DNA of 59,365 nt from an uncultured bacterium (GTDB lineage Bacteria > Cyanobacteriota > Vampirovibrionia > Gastranaerophilales > Gastranaerophilaceae), in contig CASDWH010000033.1 in NCBI GenBank assembly GCA_949284715.1, positions 1 through 59,365 on the forward strand, in the 5' to 3' direction. Below the pieces are notes generated by a model. It saw nothing but the letters and a program-made list of their open reading frames with translations. It ran no database searches and had not been told where the DNA came from. A program made the translations under genes and the position numbers. Positions 1-9,968 of the stretch are shown here, piece by piece (position 1 is the stretch's first letter; every line of letters starts with the position of its first letter).

Positions 1-359
1 ATTTTGCTATACGGCTGAAACCCTTTATCTATTAGGGTTGTACCCCCCCCCCGAAACACAGGCAGCACAAGGGATTGACATATTTACGGTCCCGGCTGTT
101 TCTCTCATTTTTTTAAGCACATCCCTTAGTTGCTTCATTTCGTTCGTTCCTTACATGTTTCTTATTCCACTTTTTTGAACTTTTGTAACATCTCAGGAGT
201 TTTTTTTCTTTTTTTTTTAAAATATATCCCTTTTCTACTATCTTCACATATTTCTCTCCCTTTTTCATACTGTGTTAAGGGGATTTTTGGGGTAAATATT
301 TCAGCACGACGGGAATGATGGCTGCAAGTTTTAGCCCTAAAACCGCTCCCCACCCCTTA

Positions 360-382
360 CCCCTCCCCAACTTGTGGAGGGG
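360..382. repeat. C-rich inverted repeat (REP-like)
   Basis: The sequence reads CCCCTCC, an eight-base centre, then GGAGGGG, so it can fold into a short GC-rich hairpin in otherwise AT-rich DNA. It continues a run of CCCC-containing blocks from about 348. Its appearance resembles dispersed extragenic palindromic elements. I see only one copy in the window, so repeat status is a guess. Confidence 0.35.
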
Positions 383-413
383 AAAAGAAAAGCTGTATAA
401 TTTGATAGCAATC

Positions 414-446
414 AAAGGCGCCGCAGGCAAAGCCTGCGGCGCCTTT
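414..446 (-). terminator. Terminator of the grpE-lysS operon
   Basis: A perfect 15-bp inverted repeat (414-428 with 432-446, three-base loop AAA), very GC-rich at its core, lies 15 bases after the lysS stop codon on the minus strand. Only three to four U follow on that strand. The position and stem strength make a factor-independent terminator likely. Confidence 0.7.
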
Positions 447-461
447 GTTATAAAATTTAAA

Positions 462-1997
462 TTAATTCACATTTTTAAGTGTCGGAAACATGATAACATC
501 TCTAATAGTAGGAGAGTTGGTTAACAGCATAACAAGTCTGTCAATTCCCATTCCCATACCGCCTGTAGGAGGCAGACCATATTCAAGAGCTGTTACATAA
601 TCCTCGTCATAAGACATTGCTTCTTCATCACCATTTGCTTTAGCAAGTGCCTGAGCCTCAAATCTATATCGCTGGTCAATCGGGTCTGTTAATTCAGAAA
701 ACGCATTTGCAATTTCCCAGCCGTTAACTCTTGTTTCAAAACGTTCGGTTAACCGGTCATTATCCCGGTGGATTTTTGCAAGCGGCGAAATCTCACGCGG
801 ATAATCAATAATATGGCACGGCTGGATAAGCGTCGGTTCAACGGTTACTTCAAACACTTTCTCTACAACCTGTCCCCAGTTATCAGTATCTTCAACAGGT
901 ACATGGAGTTTTTTTGCAGCAGCTATCGCCTCTTCTGCCGTAAAGAAATCGTTAAAATCAATACCGGTAAATTCTTTTATAGAACCCAGCATTGTTTTTC
1001 TATCCCACGGAGGGGTCAGGTCGATAAGATTGTCACCATACTGAACTTTCATTGTCCCGAGTACTTCCTGCGCAACTGTACTTACAAGGTTTTCTGTCAA
1101 CACCATCATTTCATTATAATCAACATACGCCTGATAAAGTTCTATCATTGTAAACTCGGGATTGTGTCTTGTATCAATACCTTCGTTTCTAAAACATCTG
1201 CTTAATTCAAAAATTTTCTCATTAAGCCCGCCGACCATAATACGTTTCAAGTGCAATTCCGGCGCGATTCTTAAGGTTAAATCCATATCAAGCGCATTGT
1301 GATGCGTAATAAACGGTCTTGCATTTGCACCGCTTGCCTGTGTATGAAGCATTGGAGTTTCAACTTCAATAAACCCTTGTTTTGTTAAATATTCTCTTAT
1401 TTTTTGAATAATAAGACTTCTTTTACGGAAAGTATCACGGGTCTGCTCATTTACAATCAAATCCACATAACGCTGGCGGTATTTTGTTTCAACATCAGTA
1501 AGCGTAGTATGAGATTTTAATTGTTCTTTTTTTTCTTCGGAAATTTGTTTATTAGGAAGAGGCAAAAGTGATTTTGAAAGCACTTTTAAAGATGTAGCTT
1601 TTATCGACAATTCCCCGCGCGGAGTTCTTCTTATCGTACCGGTAAACCCGATTATATCCCCAAGGTCAATTAATTTAAGGATTTTCATAGTATCTTCGTC
1701 CAGATTCTCTTTATGAGAGAAAATCTGGATTTTTCCGGTAGAATCCATTAAATCAATAAACATGCCTGAGTTCCGCATAGCCATAACACGTCCGGCGACA
1801 GAGTATGTATCTTCTGTTTCTTCGCCTGCCGGAAGGTCTTTGTATTTATCTTGCAGAAACTTCGCATCTGCATCTTTATCAAACGCATAGGGATAAGGGT
1901 TTACACCTTTATCGGCCAAATCTGCAAGTTTTTGTATCCTTGTCTGCCTGATAGTTTCTAAGGCAGAAGTAGGTTGATGTATTGTTTTTTCTGTCAT
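462..1997 (-). CDS. lysS: Lysyl-tRNA synthetase, class II
   Basis: Charges tRNA-Lys with lysine in the cytoplasm, using ATP. The 511-residue length is normal for bacterial class II LysRS. The N-terminal OB-fold anticodon-binding domain (about residues 60-170, with VAGRVMAMR) precedes the class II core. The core shows motif 2 (FRNEGIDTRHNPEFTM) and motif 3 (GMGMGIDRLVMLL) near the C-terminus. It is the last gene of a minus-strand run that begins with grpE and dnaJ, 69 bases after the O-methyltransferase, and is followed by a strong hairpin. A SD-like AAGAGGAAG precedes the ATG. Identity is secure. Confidence 0.97.
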   Translation of the reverse strand: MTEKTIHQPTSALETIRQTRIQKLADLADKGVNPYPYAFDKDADAKFLQDKYKDLPAGEETEDTYSVAGRVMAMRNSGMFIDLMDSTGKIQIFSHKENLDEDTMKILKLIDLGDIIGFTGTIRRTPRGELSIKATSLKVLSKSLLPLPNKQISEEKKEQLKSHTTLTDVETKYRQRYVDLIVNEQTRDTFRKRSLIIQKIREYLTKQGFIEVETPMLHTQASGANARPFITHHNALDMDLTLRIAPELHLKRIMVGGLNEKIFELSRCFRNEGIDTRHNPEFTMIELYQAYVDYNEMMVLTENLVSTVAQEVLGTMKVQYGDNLIDLTPPWDRKTMLGSIKEFTGIDFNDFFTAEEAIAAAKKLHVPVEDTDNWGQVVEKVFEVTVEPTLIQPCHIIDYPREISPLAKIHRDNDRLTERFETRVNGWEIANAFSELTDPIDQRYRFEAQALAKANGDEEAMSYDEDYVTALEYGLPPTGGMGMGIDRLVMLLTNSPTIRDVIMFPTLKNVN

Positions 1998-2066
1998 AGT
2001 AACTTCCTCTTGTTCTCTACTTATACCTTCATTTTATCATAAACAGAAAATACAAATTAAACAAAC

Positions 2067-2636
2067 TTATCCCTTTATCCTGTAGGATACGGAAAGTCCG
2101 GCCGGAAGCGGTAAAATTTCTGTCTGAAAATCTTTATCATTATTAACAGCATCAAGAAACGGCTGAACCTTTTGTGCGTGCGAAGTCACATTATCCGCAC
2201 AAATTAACCCGCCCTTTTTAAGATGAGGTTTTATCAAATTAAAATAATCCAAATACTGCGGTTTACTTGCATCTATAAAGACAAAATCAAATAATTCATC
2301 CTCTTTTAAATATTCAAGAATTGTACACGCATCACCGACCTTGGAGGTTACAATATCAGCAACACCGCATCTCTTAAAGTTTTCTAGAGCGACAGTCTGG
2401 CGTTTTTCATAAAATTCAATAGTTGTAAGTCTGCCTCCGGTTTCTTTCAGACCAAGCGCAAGCCAGATTCCGGAATACCCGTTAGAAGTGCCTATTTCTA
2501 GCGCGTTTTGAACATTATTCATTTTTATCAACATATTCAAGAAATTACCCGTTTCGCGCGCTACGTTCCAGAACTGTTTTTGAGTAGCTTCCAGTTCTTC
2601 AAATACGATTTCGACCTCACTATCAACCGTCAGCAT
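2067..2636 (-). CDS. SAM-dependent O-methyltransferase (caffeoyl-CoA OMT type)
   Basis: Predicted class I methyltransferase of 189 residues, transferring a methyl group from S-adenosylmethionine to an oxygen on an unknown small acceptor. The SAM-binding motif I reads ALEIGTSNGYSGIWLA (about residues 45-60). An acidic residue follows in LTTIEFYEK, and the catalytic-loop motif FVFIDASKPQYLDYF (about 115-130) is typical of the O-methyltransferase family 3 (COG4122). It starts nine bases after the beta-propeller gene in the same direction, so it is probably co-transcribed. Family is clear; substrate is unknown. Confidence 0.88.
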   Translation of the reverse strand: MLTVDSEVEIVFEELEATQKQFWNVARETGNFLNMLIKMNNVQNALEIGTSNGYSGIWLALGLKETGGRLTTIEFYEKRQTVALENFKRCGVADIVTSKVGDACTILEYLKEDELFDFVFIDASKPQYLDYFNLIKPHLKKGGLICADNVTSHAQKVQPFLDAVNNDKDFQTEILPLPAGLSVSYRIKG

Positions 2637-2645
2637 AAAACACCT

Positions 2646-4085
2646 CTATAGTGATGCCGGTTTCTTGGCAACGAGGATATCCATAATCGGAATATTCATC
2701 GAATATGTATTTACAAGAGTATTCTTGCTAAGGTCTATAACTGAATATTCACTGCGTTTTATATCACATACGATTGCATAATTAGTACCTTCAATCTCTC
2801 GCATTGATGTTCCAAACCCGTCTGTACCAAGTTTAATATCAGTTATATAATTGTTGTTTTTGGTATCAATAACTCTTACAACATTTTCCTCTGCACCCAG
2901 AACAAATAATTTATCTTTATAAAGCAGCATATCACTCGGCTTTTTAACAGTATCGTATTCCCCGATAGCAGACAAGGTGTTGTAGTCAATACATGCCAGC
3001 CTGTTACGGGTACGACTTGTTAAATAAAGCTTACCATCCGTATATACAAGTTTTGAAACATTAGGAACATTTCCTATATCCTTCATAGAGTAATTATTTT
3101 TTATATCAATTCCCCAAACCTCGGCTGAATTTTTATCTACATAAAAGATATAATTATCTGCGATAATAAGGTTCTCGCAATAGCCGTTGACTTTGATTTT
3201 CTGGGTTAATGACATATTCTTAAGATTAACAACATAAATACAGGAAGCCTCCGGAGAAGCAATATATGCAATATTCTTTGATTTATTCAAGACTATTTCT
3301 GTAGGCTGTGTTGTAAATTCTATTTGTTTTATTACACTGCTGTCCGCAAGTGAAATAACGTTCATAAAAGTTTTTTCGTAAGATGTTACAAGTAAAAATT
3401 TATCGTCAATAACTTCCATATCAATAGGAATCGAACGCTGCGAAAGGGCGTAATCCGGATCCATGTTAGGAGGAGTTACAACTTGAATATTTTTACTGTA
3501 GCAAGTTGAAATAAAAAGTACTTTATTTTTCAAAGCGTCAATCAAAGGAACCGGAGTAGGAACCTGCTTCTGATATGAAATTGTTTTGGTAAAATCATTT
3601 TTCTCAGGCTCCAGCCTTATATACCTGTCCGCCTGAGTTTCAATTTTAAGATTTCCCATAATTCCTTTGATATTTTCAGGTATAATAAGCCCTCTCGGAA
3701 CTAGCATATCCTGCGGCAGAAGCCCGTTTCTGACTTCTGACGGCGGGTTATTAAGACTTAAAACTGTTTTCTTGCCATTCTTGTCTGTAATTACTTTTAA
3801 GAGTACAAAATCGTTATTAAAAATTACAATATCCGGCTTTTTATAAAACGGTGTATCGGCAGGATAAGAAGTTTTAACTTCCAGCATCTGCACATCTTTG
3901 GCTGGCGCGGGATAGAGAGGAAGGTAGATTGTACTGTCAGGCAGAATAATTACACCGTCAAACCTTATTTCTGCCCCCGGATAGCTCTTATTTATAAACT
4001 CCGTAATTTCTGCTGGAAGCTTTGCCGCAAACACGCAATTTGAGGCCATTAACGCAGACAGGAATAAAAATAAAATCTTTTTCAC
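2646..4085 (-). CDS. Exported beta-propeller repeat protein
   Basis: 479 residues with a Sec signal peptide (KKILFLFLSALMASNCVFAA). From about residue 190 there are repeated blade-like units such as IAYIASPEASCIYVVNLKNM, KLYLTSRTRNRLACIDYNTL and KLFVLGAEENVVRVIDTKNN. These match the YVTN/YncE-type seven-bladed beta-propeller pattern of periplasmic or surface proteins. The roughly 170-residue N-terminal part is unlike anything I recognise. A Cys at the signal-peptide end (SNC) could suggest lipidation, but the canonical lipobox is poor. Its start overlaps the last base of dnaJ, so translation is probably coupled. Cellular role unknown. Confidence 0.75.
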   Translation of the reverse strand: MKKILFLFLSALMASNCVFAAKLPAEITEFINKSYPGAEIRFDGVIILPDSTIYLPLYPAPAKDVQMLEVKTSYPADTPFYKKPDIVIFNNDFVLLKVITDKNGKKTVLSLNNPPSEVRNGLLPQDMLVPRGLIIPENIKGIMGNLKIETQADRYIRLEPEKNDFTKTISYQKQVPTPVPLIDALKNKVLFISTCYSKNIQVVTPPNMDPDYALSQRSIPIDMEVIDDKFLLVTSYEKTFMNVISLADSSVIKQIEFTTQPTEIVLNKSKNIAYIASPEASCIYVVNLKNMSLTQKIKVNGYCENLIIADNYIFYVDKNSAEVWGIDIKNNYSMKDIGNVPNVSKLVYTDGKLYLTSRTRNRLACIDYNTLSAIGEYDTVKKPSDMLLYKDKLFVLGAEENVVRVIDTKNNNYITDIKLGTDGFGTSMREIEGTNYAIVCDIKRSEYSVIDLSKNTLVNTYSMNIPIMDILVAKKPASL

Positions 4086-5197
4086 TATTTAAATGCTCCT
4101 CTGATTTTTTCACCAACCGAAACTTTTTTATTTTTGTTAATATCCAAGAGTTTTTGATAGAGTTGTTTTTCTTCATTGGAAATTTTTGTCGGAGTAACGA
4201 CATTAACAACTACTATATGATCCCCGCGGCTTGACGGCCGTGAAATAAGCGGCACCCCCGCACCTTTTATTTTAACCGTGCGGCCGCTTTGAATACCAGC
4301 CGGAATATTAATTTCTTTATCTCCGTCAAGTGTTTTAATCACAACGCTGTCACCAATTACAGCCTGGGCGGGAGATATATCAAGCTTGGTATATACATCG
4401 GCACCTTCCCTCTGGTAGTAATCAGAATGTTTAACATGGATAACTACATAAACATCACCCGGAGTTCCGCCGTTAATCCCTGCATCGCCTTCGCCGGATA
4501 AACGCATTTTAGAGCCGTTATCAACTCCAGCCGGAATCTTAAGTTCTATTTTCTTTTCTTTATTAACACGCCCATGCCCTTTGCAATCAGGACACGGTGA
4601 ATCTATTGTTCTGCCGGTTCCTTTACAGTGCGGGCATTGAACTATCTGGGTAAAGTGACCGAGAATCGTTTGTGTGGTTTGCTGAACCTTTCCTGTTCCG
4701 CCGCAGGTTTTACATACAGAAGGAGAAGTTCCGGGCTTGGCACCTGAACCGTTACAAGTTTTGCATTTTTCAAGGTGTTCTATTGTAACCTCTTTTTCCA
4801 TGCCAAAAACCGCTTGTTCAAAGTCTATTTCGATATCAAGCCTCAAATCATCACCGCGCTGCGGAGCGTTCGGGTCATAGGAGCGGCCGCCTCCAAACCC
4901 AAAACCGCCGAAGAAAGAATTAAAGATTTCATCAAGCCCGCCAAATCCCGCATCGAAAGGCCCGGAGCCAAATCCAGCATTCTTTAACCCATCCTCGCCG
5001 AACCTATCATAGGTCGCCCGTTTATTATCATCAATCAGTGTTTCATACGCCTTGCCAAGCTCTTTAAATTTAGATTCGGCATCAGGCGACTTATTTACGT
5101 CAGGGTGCCATTGCCTCGCAAGCTTCCTGAACGCACTTTTTATTTCATCTTTGGTGGCGTTTTTAGAAACGCCCAGTATTTCATAATAATCTGCCAT
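4085..5197 (-). CDS. dnaJ: Chaperone DnaJ (Hsp40)
   Basis: Co-chaperone that delivers unfolded clients to DnaK and stimulates its ATPase. The full type I architecture is visible in 370 residues. There is a J domain with the invariant HPD (QWHPDVN, about residue 32), a Gly/Phe-rich linker (about 75-110), four zinc-binding CxxCxGxG repeats ([32 protein letters not shown]) and the C-terminal substrate-binding domain. It follows grpE by 17 bases. dnaK is not in this window, and I see no CIRCE operator upstream of the operon. Confidence 0.97.
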   Translation of the reverse strand: MADYYEILGVSKNATKDEIKSAFRKLARQWHPDVNKSPDAESKFKELGKAYETLIDDNKRATYDRFGEDGLKNAGFGSGPFDAGFGGLDEIFNSFFGGFGFGGGRSYDPNAPQRGDDLRLDIEIDFEQAVFGMEKEVTIEHLEKCKTCNGSGAKPGTSPSVCKTCGGTGKVQQTTQTILGHFTQIVQCPHCKGTGRTIDSPCPDCKGHGRVNKEKKIELKIPAGVDNGSKMRLSGEGDAGINGGTPGDVYVVIHVKHSDYYQREGADVYTKLDISPAQAVIGDSVVIKTLDGDKEINIPAGIQSGRTVKIKGAGVPLISRPSSRGDHIVVVNVVTPTKISNEEKQLYQKLLDINKNKKVSVGEKIRGAFK

Positions 5198-5214
5198 TAC
5201 TCTATTATAATATA

Positions 5215-5826
5215 TTATTCGGCGACGGCAACATTAACCAGTGATGGTCTTAATACCTTATCGCCCAATTTATATCCCTTCTGTAATTCTTTAATAACTG
5301 TATGTTCCGGATGTTCGGAAGTCGGGGTTTGCATTACAGCTTCGTGAAAGTTAGGATCAAACTCCTTACCTTCCGCCTCTATAACCTCCAGCCCCAATTT
5401 CGCTAATACATCCATTACCTGTTTATGGAGAAGGTCAAAATTATCCTTTATAACCTTACAATCCTCTACATTTTCAAGCGCAGCTTTGCCTCTGTCAAAA
5501 TTATCAAGCACTTCAAGAAGCTTTTTCAAAGTTTCTACTGCGCCGTACTTTATCAGATTTTCGCGCTCTTGTTCCTGTCTTTTACGATAGTTTTCAAAAT
5601 CCGCAGCAAGCCTTATATACTGATTATTCAATTGTTCAAAATCAGCCTTTACCTTATCTAACTCTGCGGATTCTGCCGTATCCTGAACAGGTTCGGTATT
5701 CTCTATCTGCGTTTCTTCATTGTCCTTTTCTTCAGAGGGGTCTTTCTCTTCTAAACCATCCTGAGTATCTTCTTCTACTTCTTTACCGGTATTTTTAAAA
5801 TTACTACCTTTAAATGGATTTGTCAT
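5215..5826 (-). CDS. grpE: Nucleotide exchange factor GrpE
   Basis: Releases ADP from DnaK. The 203 residues begin with a very acidic low-complexity tail (to about residue 55, [18 protein letters not shown]). A long coiled-coil helix ([15 protein letters not shown]) and the beta-wing domain follow, ending with [13 protein letters not shown]. That ending matches the family's usual VLRPA-V-V signature closely. It is the first gene of the minus-strand operon with dnaJ. SD: AGAGGTGA before ATG. Confidence 0.95.
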   Translation of the reverse strand: MTNPFKGSNFKNTGKEVEEDTQDGLEEKDPSEEKDNEETQIENTEPVQDTAESAELDKVKADFEQLNNQYIRLAADFENYRKRQEQERENLIKYGAVETLKKLLEVLDNFDRGKAALENVEDCKVIKDNFDLLHKQVMDVLAKLGLEVIEAEGKEFDPNFHEAVMQTPTSEHPEHTVIKELQKGYKLGDKVLRPSLVNVAVAE

Positions 5827-5858
5827 AATTCACCTCTACTTACTATTGTATACATTTT

Positions 5859-5886
5859 ATTATAAATTATCAAAGTAACTATACAA
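5859..5886 (-). promoter_or_regulatory. Sigma-70-like promoter of grpE operon
   Basis: On the minus strand TTGTAT (5886-5881) and TATAAT (5864-5859) are separated by 16 bases and lie about 30 bases upstream of the grpE start. No CIRCE (TTAGCACTC/GAGTGCTAA) inverted repeat is visible nearby. Confidence 0.55.
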
Positions 5887-6031
5887 GGAAAATTTATTTT
5901 TTTTTAATTATTGAATTTAATTTATTTATACCGGTAAAACATATTAAATTATAGATTATAACTTGAATAATACCACATACACACAATACAACATCTAAAA
6001 TTAAACTGTCGATTTTTTTTTTAAAACAATA

Positions 6032-6037
6032 TACAAT
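6032..6037 (+). promoter_or_regulatory. Candidate -10 box giving leaderless cca transcript
   Basis: TACAAT ends at 6037 and ATG begins at 6044, so the expected start (+7 from the box end) coincides with the A of the start codon. A matching -35 element is poor (TCGATT at 6009-6014). No Shine-Dalgarno sequence lies before the ATG. Confidence 0.4.
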
Positions 6038-6043
6038 AGATTT

Positions 6044-7117
6044 ATGAATCTAACAGACGATACAGGCAGATTATATTATGTCGGCGGGTGTGTACGAGAT
6101 GAAATTCTCGGACTGCAGCCCGTTGATATTGACCTGTGCTATGAAGGTGATGCAATAGAGTATGTTAAAGAATGCGGATATGAAATAATAAAAACACAAA
6201 AAAATATACGAACAGCAAAAGTCTTAATCAACGGAAAAGAAATAGATTTTGCATCAACCAGAAAAGAATATTACCCAAAAACCGGACACCTGCCGGTTAC
6301 AACAGATACAGGCTGCCCTCTTAAGGATGATTTAATAAGGCGTGATTTTACAGTAAATTCCATAGCAAAATCTGTAAAAACTAATAAATTATTTGACCCG
6401 ACCGGAGGACAAAATGATTTAGAAAACGGAATTTTACGTGTCCATCACGACAAAAGTTTTATTGATGACCCGACAAGAATCATCAGAGGATTAAAATTCT
6501 CGCTGCGATTCGGATTTAAATTCGATAACCATACAGAAAACCTAAAAGAAGAATACCTGAATAATGTAAATTATGATATAAGTTATTCCAGACTCAAAAA
6601 AGAACTCATTGACTGCTTCAATCTTAACCGTGACGAAGGACTCAATAGATTCATTAATGAAAAAATATACAAACTGCTCTCTGTTCAAAAACCGCAAAAA
6701 CCGCTGATATCTATTGAAAAACTTACAGCAGAGTTTAAAGTAAAAAATCCGTGGCTTATATATCTGGGAAATTCTGATTTAAGCAAACTCCAGTTAACAA
6801 GAAGTGAAACAAAAATTATTGAAGAATTTAACGCAATAAAAGAAAATTCAAATCCCTACAAAATATGCAGCAAATCTGATATCCGGTCTATTCTTTTATG
6901 GACAGCATTTGTTAACCCTGACAAAGGATTGCATTACCTTAGAGAGCTGCGCGGCGTTAAGCCGGCAATTACCGGACAAGAACTACTCTCTCTCGGATTT
7001 AAAGGGAAACAAATAGGGAATATTCTTGATAATATCTGGGAAGAAAAATTTAAAAATCCTAATCTTACCCATGCCGGAGAATTAAATATTGCAAAGAAAT
7101 ATTACAGAGATAACTAA
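6044..7117 (+). CDS. cca: CCA-adding / poly(A) polymerase-type tRNA nucleotidyltransferase
   Basis: Adds or repairs the 3' CCA end of tRNAs. The class II nucleotidyltransferase head is clear. It shows YYVGGCVRDEILG (residues about 10-22), the metal-binding pair in VDIDL, the conserved IDFASTRKEYY, and RRDFTVNSIAKS. This is followed by FDPTGGQNDLENGILRVH and the RNA- and nucleotide-binding helix DPTRIIRGLKFSLRFGF. At 357 residues it is a compact version without an HD domain. CCA addition versus A-only addition cannot be decided from motifs alone. No SD is visible. A TACAAT box ends exactly six bases before the ATG, so the transcript may be leaderless. Confidence 0.85.
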   Translation: MNLTDDTGRLYYVGGCVRDEILGLQPVDIDLCYEGDAIEYVKECGYEIIKTQKNIRTAKVLINGKEIDFASTRKEYYPKTGHLPVTTDTGCPLKDDLIRRDFTVNSIAKSVKTNKLFDPTGGQNDLENGILRVHHDKSFIDDPTRIIRGLKFSLRFGFKFDNHTENLKEEYLNNVNYDISYSRLKKELIDCFNLNRDEGLNRFINEKIYKLLSVQKPQKPLISIEKLTAEFKVKNPWLIYLGNSDLSKLQLTRSETKIIEEFNAIKENSNPYKICSKSDIRSILLWTAFVNPDKGLHYLRELRGVKPAITGQELLSLGFKGKQIGNILDNIWEEKFKNPNLTHAGELNIAKKYYRDN

Positions 7118-7185
7118 GTTAAAAACACTATTAATACTGAAATATGCCAAATTTTTAGTACTAAATATTAATTTTCGTTAAATTC

Positions 7186-7214
7186 TTGTTATTTCAATTA
7201 TTCTGGTGTATAAT
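7186..7214 (+). promoter_or_regulatory. Sigma-70-like promoter of pflB
   Basis: TTGTTA (7186-7191) and a perfect TATAAT (7209-7214) are separated by 17 bases. This implies a 5' leader of about 100 bases before the pflB ATG at 7324, long enough for post-transcriptional control. No named riboswitch was recognised in it. Confidence 0.7.
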
Positions 7215-7323
7215 ACTTATTGATAATATCACAGAGTATAAAATATATCTTTTTAAATAAAAATCCGGATATTTCACAAAATAACCAGAAAGATTAGAGA
7301 TAGACAACGTAAAGGAGGTTAAC

Positions 7324-9528
7324 ATGGTTGCCCAGTTTGTAGATAATAGAACTATAGATGTTTCTGAATTTATAAAGAACAACTATACACCGTACTATGG
7401 TGATGACAGCTTTTTAAGCGGCCCGACGCAAAGAACAATGTATATTTGGAGTAAAGTAAGCGAATTAATGAAAGAAGAACACAAAAAAGGTGTTCTTGAT
7501 GCCGACACATCTACTCCTTCATCAATCACTTCACACGGCGCCGGCTATATAGATAAAGATAACGAACTTATTGTAGGACTTCAAACAGACGCACCGCTCA
7601 AACGTGCTATTATGCCAAACGGCGGGTACAGAATGGTTGAAGCTTCCTGTAAAGCTTACGGTCTGCCGGTTGATGAAGAACTTAAAACCATCTACACAAA
7701 ATATAGAAAAACACACAATGACGGTGTTTTTGATGTGTATACAGAAGCTATTAAAAAATGCAGACACTCAGCAATTATTACAGGGCTGCCAGATGCGTAC
7801 GGAAGAGGAAGAATTATCGGCGACTACAGACGTGTAGCCCTCTACGGTATTGACAGACTCATCGAAGAAAAACAAAAAGATAAACTCTCAACCGAAAATC
7901 TGCCGATGACAGAAGATAATATTCGACTAAGAGAGGAATTGAGTGAACAAATCCGCGCACTTAAAGATATGAAAGAAATGGCGCTCTCCTACGGTATAGA
8001 TATCAGCAAGCCGGCTGAAAGTTTTCAGGAAGCAGTTCAATTCACATATTTCGGCTATCTTGCAGCAATAAAAGACCAGAATGGTGCTGCAATGTCTTTA
8101 GGCAGAGTGTCTACATTCCTTGACATATACTCGGAAAGAGATCTTAAATCCGGTAAAATCACAGAAGAACAAGCTCAGGAAATAATGGATGATTTCATTA
8201 TCAAACTGAGAATGGTTCGTTTCTTAAGAACACCTGAATACAACGACCTGTTCAGCGGCGACCCGGTATGGACTACAGAAAGTATCGGCGGTATGACAAT
8301 GGATGGAAAACCGCTTGTTACTAAAAACTCTTTTAGAATGCTCCAGACATTAATAAATCTCGGCCCCGCGCCTGAGCCTAACATGACAGTATTATGGAGC
8401 AAAGACCTTCCAAAAGGTTTCAAAGACTACTGTGCAAGAGTAAGTATTGAAACCAGTGCAATACAGTACGAAAATGACGACTTAATGCGTGAATCCTTCG
8501 GTGATGATTATGCTATCGCCTGCTGCGTTTCTCCGTTAATTATCGGTAAAGAAATGCAATTCTTCGGCGCACGCGCAAACCTTGCAAAAGCTTTGCTTTA
8601 CACAATCAACGGCGGTGTTGATGAAAGAACAGGCGAAAAAGTTGCAGACTTTGAACCCATTACAGATGAATACCTTGACTATGATACAGTAATGTCAAAA
8701 TTCGACAAAGTTATGGACTGGCTGGCATACACTTATGTAAGCGCATTGAATATTATTCACTATATGCACGACAAATATAATTACGAAAAAGCACAGCTTG
8801 CTCTGATGGATTCAAATGCCGTACGTAAACTCGGATGCGGAATTGCGGGTTTCAGCGTCGTAACGGATTCGCTGTCTGCAATTAAATACGCAAAAGTTAA
8901 GGTAATAAGAGAAAACGGTATCGCAAAACACTTTGAAATCGAAGGCGACTACCCGAAATACGGAAATAACGATGACAGAGCCGACTCAATCGGTGTTGAT
9001 TTAGTAAATAGATTTATGTCAAAGATTGAAAAAATCCAGACATACAGAGGCGCAATTCCTACACAATCCATACTTACTATTACAAGCAACGTTGTATACG
9101 GTAAAAAAACAGGTGATACGCCTGACGGCAGAGTTGCGGGCGTTCCGTTCTCTCCCGGAGCAAACCCGTTTAACGGCAGAGATTGCAAAGGGGCCTTAGC
9201 TTCCCTCTGTTCGGTTGCAAAACTTCCGTTTAAGAATGCAAAAGACGGTATCTCAAACACATTCAGCATTCTGCCGGAAACTCTCGGTAAATCCAGAGAT
9301 GAACAAATCAGCAACCTGACAGGAATGATGGACGGATATTTTGGAAAAGGCGCACAGCACTTGAATGTTAACGTTCTCAACCGCGAAACCCTCCAAGATG
9401 CAATGGAACATCCGGAAAACTACCCGCAGTTAACAATAAGAGTAAGCGGATACGCTGTTAACTTCATCAAACTCACAAGAGAGCAGCAGCTTGATGTTAT
9501 TAACAGAACTTTCCACTCGTCAATATAA
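7324..9528 (+). CDS. pflB: Pyruvate formate-lyase (formate C-acetyltransferase)
   Basis: Glycyl-radical enzyme converting pyruvate and CoA to acetyl-CoA and formate in anaerobic fermentation. At 734 residues it has normal PFL length (about 750). The adjacent active-site cysteines lie in [10 protein letters not shown] (Cys400-Cys401), and the radical glycine in [11 protein letters not shown] is Gly709. The Cys-Cys pair distinguishes true PFL from diol dehydratase-type relatives. A very strong SD (AAGGAGG) precedes the ATG, and a bidirectional hairpin follows the stop. The activase gene is not adjacent but 2.3 kb downstream on the same strand. Confidence 0.96.
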   Translation: MVAQFVDNRTIDVSEFIKNNYTPYYGDDSFLSGPTQRTMYIWSKVSELMKEEHKKGVLDADTSTPSSITSHGAGYIDKDNELIVGLQTDAPLKRAIMPNGGYRMVEASCKAYGLPVDEELKTIYTKYRKTHNDGVFDVYTEAIKKCRHSAIITGLPDAYGRGRIIGDYRRVALYGIDRLIEEKQKDKLSTENLPMTEDNIRLREELSEQIRALKDMKEMALSYGIDISKPAESFQEAVQFTYFGYLAAIKDQNGAAMSLGRVSTFLDIYSERDLKSGKITEEQAQEIMDDFIIKLRMVRFLRTPEYNDLFSGDPVWTTESIGGMTMDGKPLVTKNSFRMLQTLINLGPAPEPNMTVLWSKDLPKGFKDYCARVSIETSAIQYENDDLMRESFGDDYAIACCVSPLIIGKEMQFFGARANLAKALLYTINGGVDERTGEKVADFEPITDEYLDYDTVMSKFDKVMDWLAYTYVSALNIIHYMHDKYNYEKAQLALMDSNAVRKLGCGIAGFSVVTDSLSAIKYAKVKVIRENGIAKHFEIEGDYPKYGNNDDRADSIGVDLVNRFMSKIEKIQTYRGAIPTQSILTITSNVVYGKKTGDTPDGRVAGVPFSPGANPFNGRDCKGALASLCSVAKLPFKNAKDGISNTFSILPETLGKSRDEQISNLTGMMDGYFGKGAQHLNVNVLNRETLQDAMEHPENYPQLTIRVSGYAVNFIKLTREQQLDVINRTFHSSI

Positions 9529-9684
9529 TGAATTGCAAACAGCCGCGGCATTAAATGCCGCGGCTGTTTTTAGTGTTTTATTTTCTTTAGGGATTGCTTC
9601 CGACTTATCCTTTGGTTCAAGATAAGCCGGTTCTTTCCTCCTTTGAAGCAAGTATCTTTTACTTAAAAACGAATTAATATTCAT
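9520..9684 (-). CDS. Possible small protein, 54 residues
   Basis: Minus-strand frame [20 protein letters not shown]..., preceded by AAGAAAGGAACT about nine bases before the ATG, an acceptable SD. It is rich in Lys, Arg and Glu. However, its last third is encoded by the pflB terminator hairpin (AAAFNAAAV) and its stop codon lies inside the pflB coding end, which argues against a conserved protein. I recognise no family. Confidence 0.25.
   Translation of the reverse strand: MNINSFLSKRYLLQRRKEPAYLEPKDKSEAIPKENKTLKTAAAFNAAAVCNSLY
9537..9569 (+). terminator. pflB terminator
   Basis: A perfect 14-bp GC-rich stem (9537-9550 with 9556-9569, loop TTAAA) is followed by TTTAGTG, nine bases after the pflB stop. 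The T-run makes it a convincing intrinsic terminator on the plus strand. A-rich flanks make it potentially bidirectional. Confidence 0.85.
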
Positions 9685-9854
9685 CGTTTTAGTTCCTTTC
9701 TTAATACTTTGCGAACAAAAATTATGATAATTAAAATATATAACGGCACATTTTTTAGAAAGTTTAGTCCACCCCACAACAGTTTTTCGGGATAATTTTG
9801 AATGGAAGAAAAACTATTCAGAAATGGAATAACAAAATATGAAAATATATAAAA

Positions 9855-9891
9855 GCGAGGGGTTGCAATATCCCTCGCAATAGGTTATAAT
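9855..9891 (+). promoter_or_regulatory. Consensus promoter of small RNA A, -35 inside inverted repeat
   Basis: TTGCAA (9863-9868), a 17-base spacer and TATAAT (9886-9891) place the start at G9898. The -35 box lies in the loop of a perfect 7-bp inverted repeat, GCGAGGG (9855-9861) with CCCTCGC (9872-9878). That repeat could be an operator. Confidence 0.75.
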
Positions 9892-9897
9892 GATATT

Positions 9898-9950
9898 GAG
9901 CTACCTTACGGGAGGGATTTGGTTCCTCTGGCAGAGGTGGCTCAATTTTA
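9898..9950 (+). ncRNA. Small structured RNA A (unknown class)
   Basis: The predicted transcript begins exactly with one arm of a terminal stem. GAGCTACC (9898-9905) pairs fully with GGTGGCTC (9936-9943), including one G-U. Inside, AGGGA (9913-9917) can pair with TTCCT (9923-9927) around a five-base loop. The stem is followed by AATTTTATT, a weak U-rich end. No open frame fits it, and it matches no RNA family I can name. Its promoter is a near-copy of that of the next element, RNA B. Both are intergenic and followed by an opposite-strand gene, so they are not riboswitches for a downstream gene. Confidence 0.6.
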
Positions 9951-9968
9951 TTAAAAATTTATATGGGG

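Larger units (their letters stand above)
1..461. other. Intergenic left edge, low complexity
   Basis: I see no convincing gene here. The stretch holds a small hairpin (AACCCT at 19-24 with AGGGTT at 34-39), a run of ten C at 43-52, long T-rich tracts around 170-260 and a C-rich/G-rich inverted repeat near 360-382. Short open frames on both strands are rich in Phe, Leu and Lys, as expected from T-rich DNA, and lack good ribosome binding sites. The lysS operon terminator lies at the right end. Confidence 0.6.

Noticed and set aside
768-1205. 145-codon plus-strand open frame inside lysS
   Set aside because: It lies wholly within the lysS coding region in another frame and has no family resemblance.
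5827-6043. CIRCE or other heat-shock operator before grpE-dnaJ
   Set aside because: No TTAGCACTC/GAGTGCTAA inverted repeat or close variant is present; only a sigma-70-like promoter is visible.
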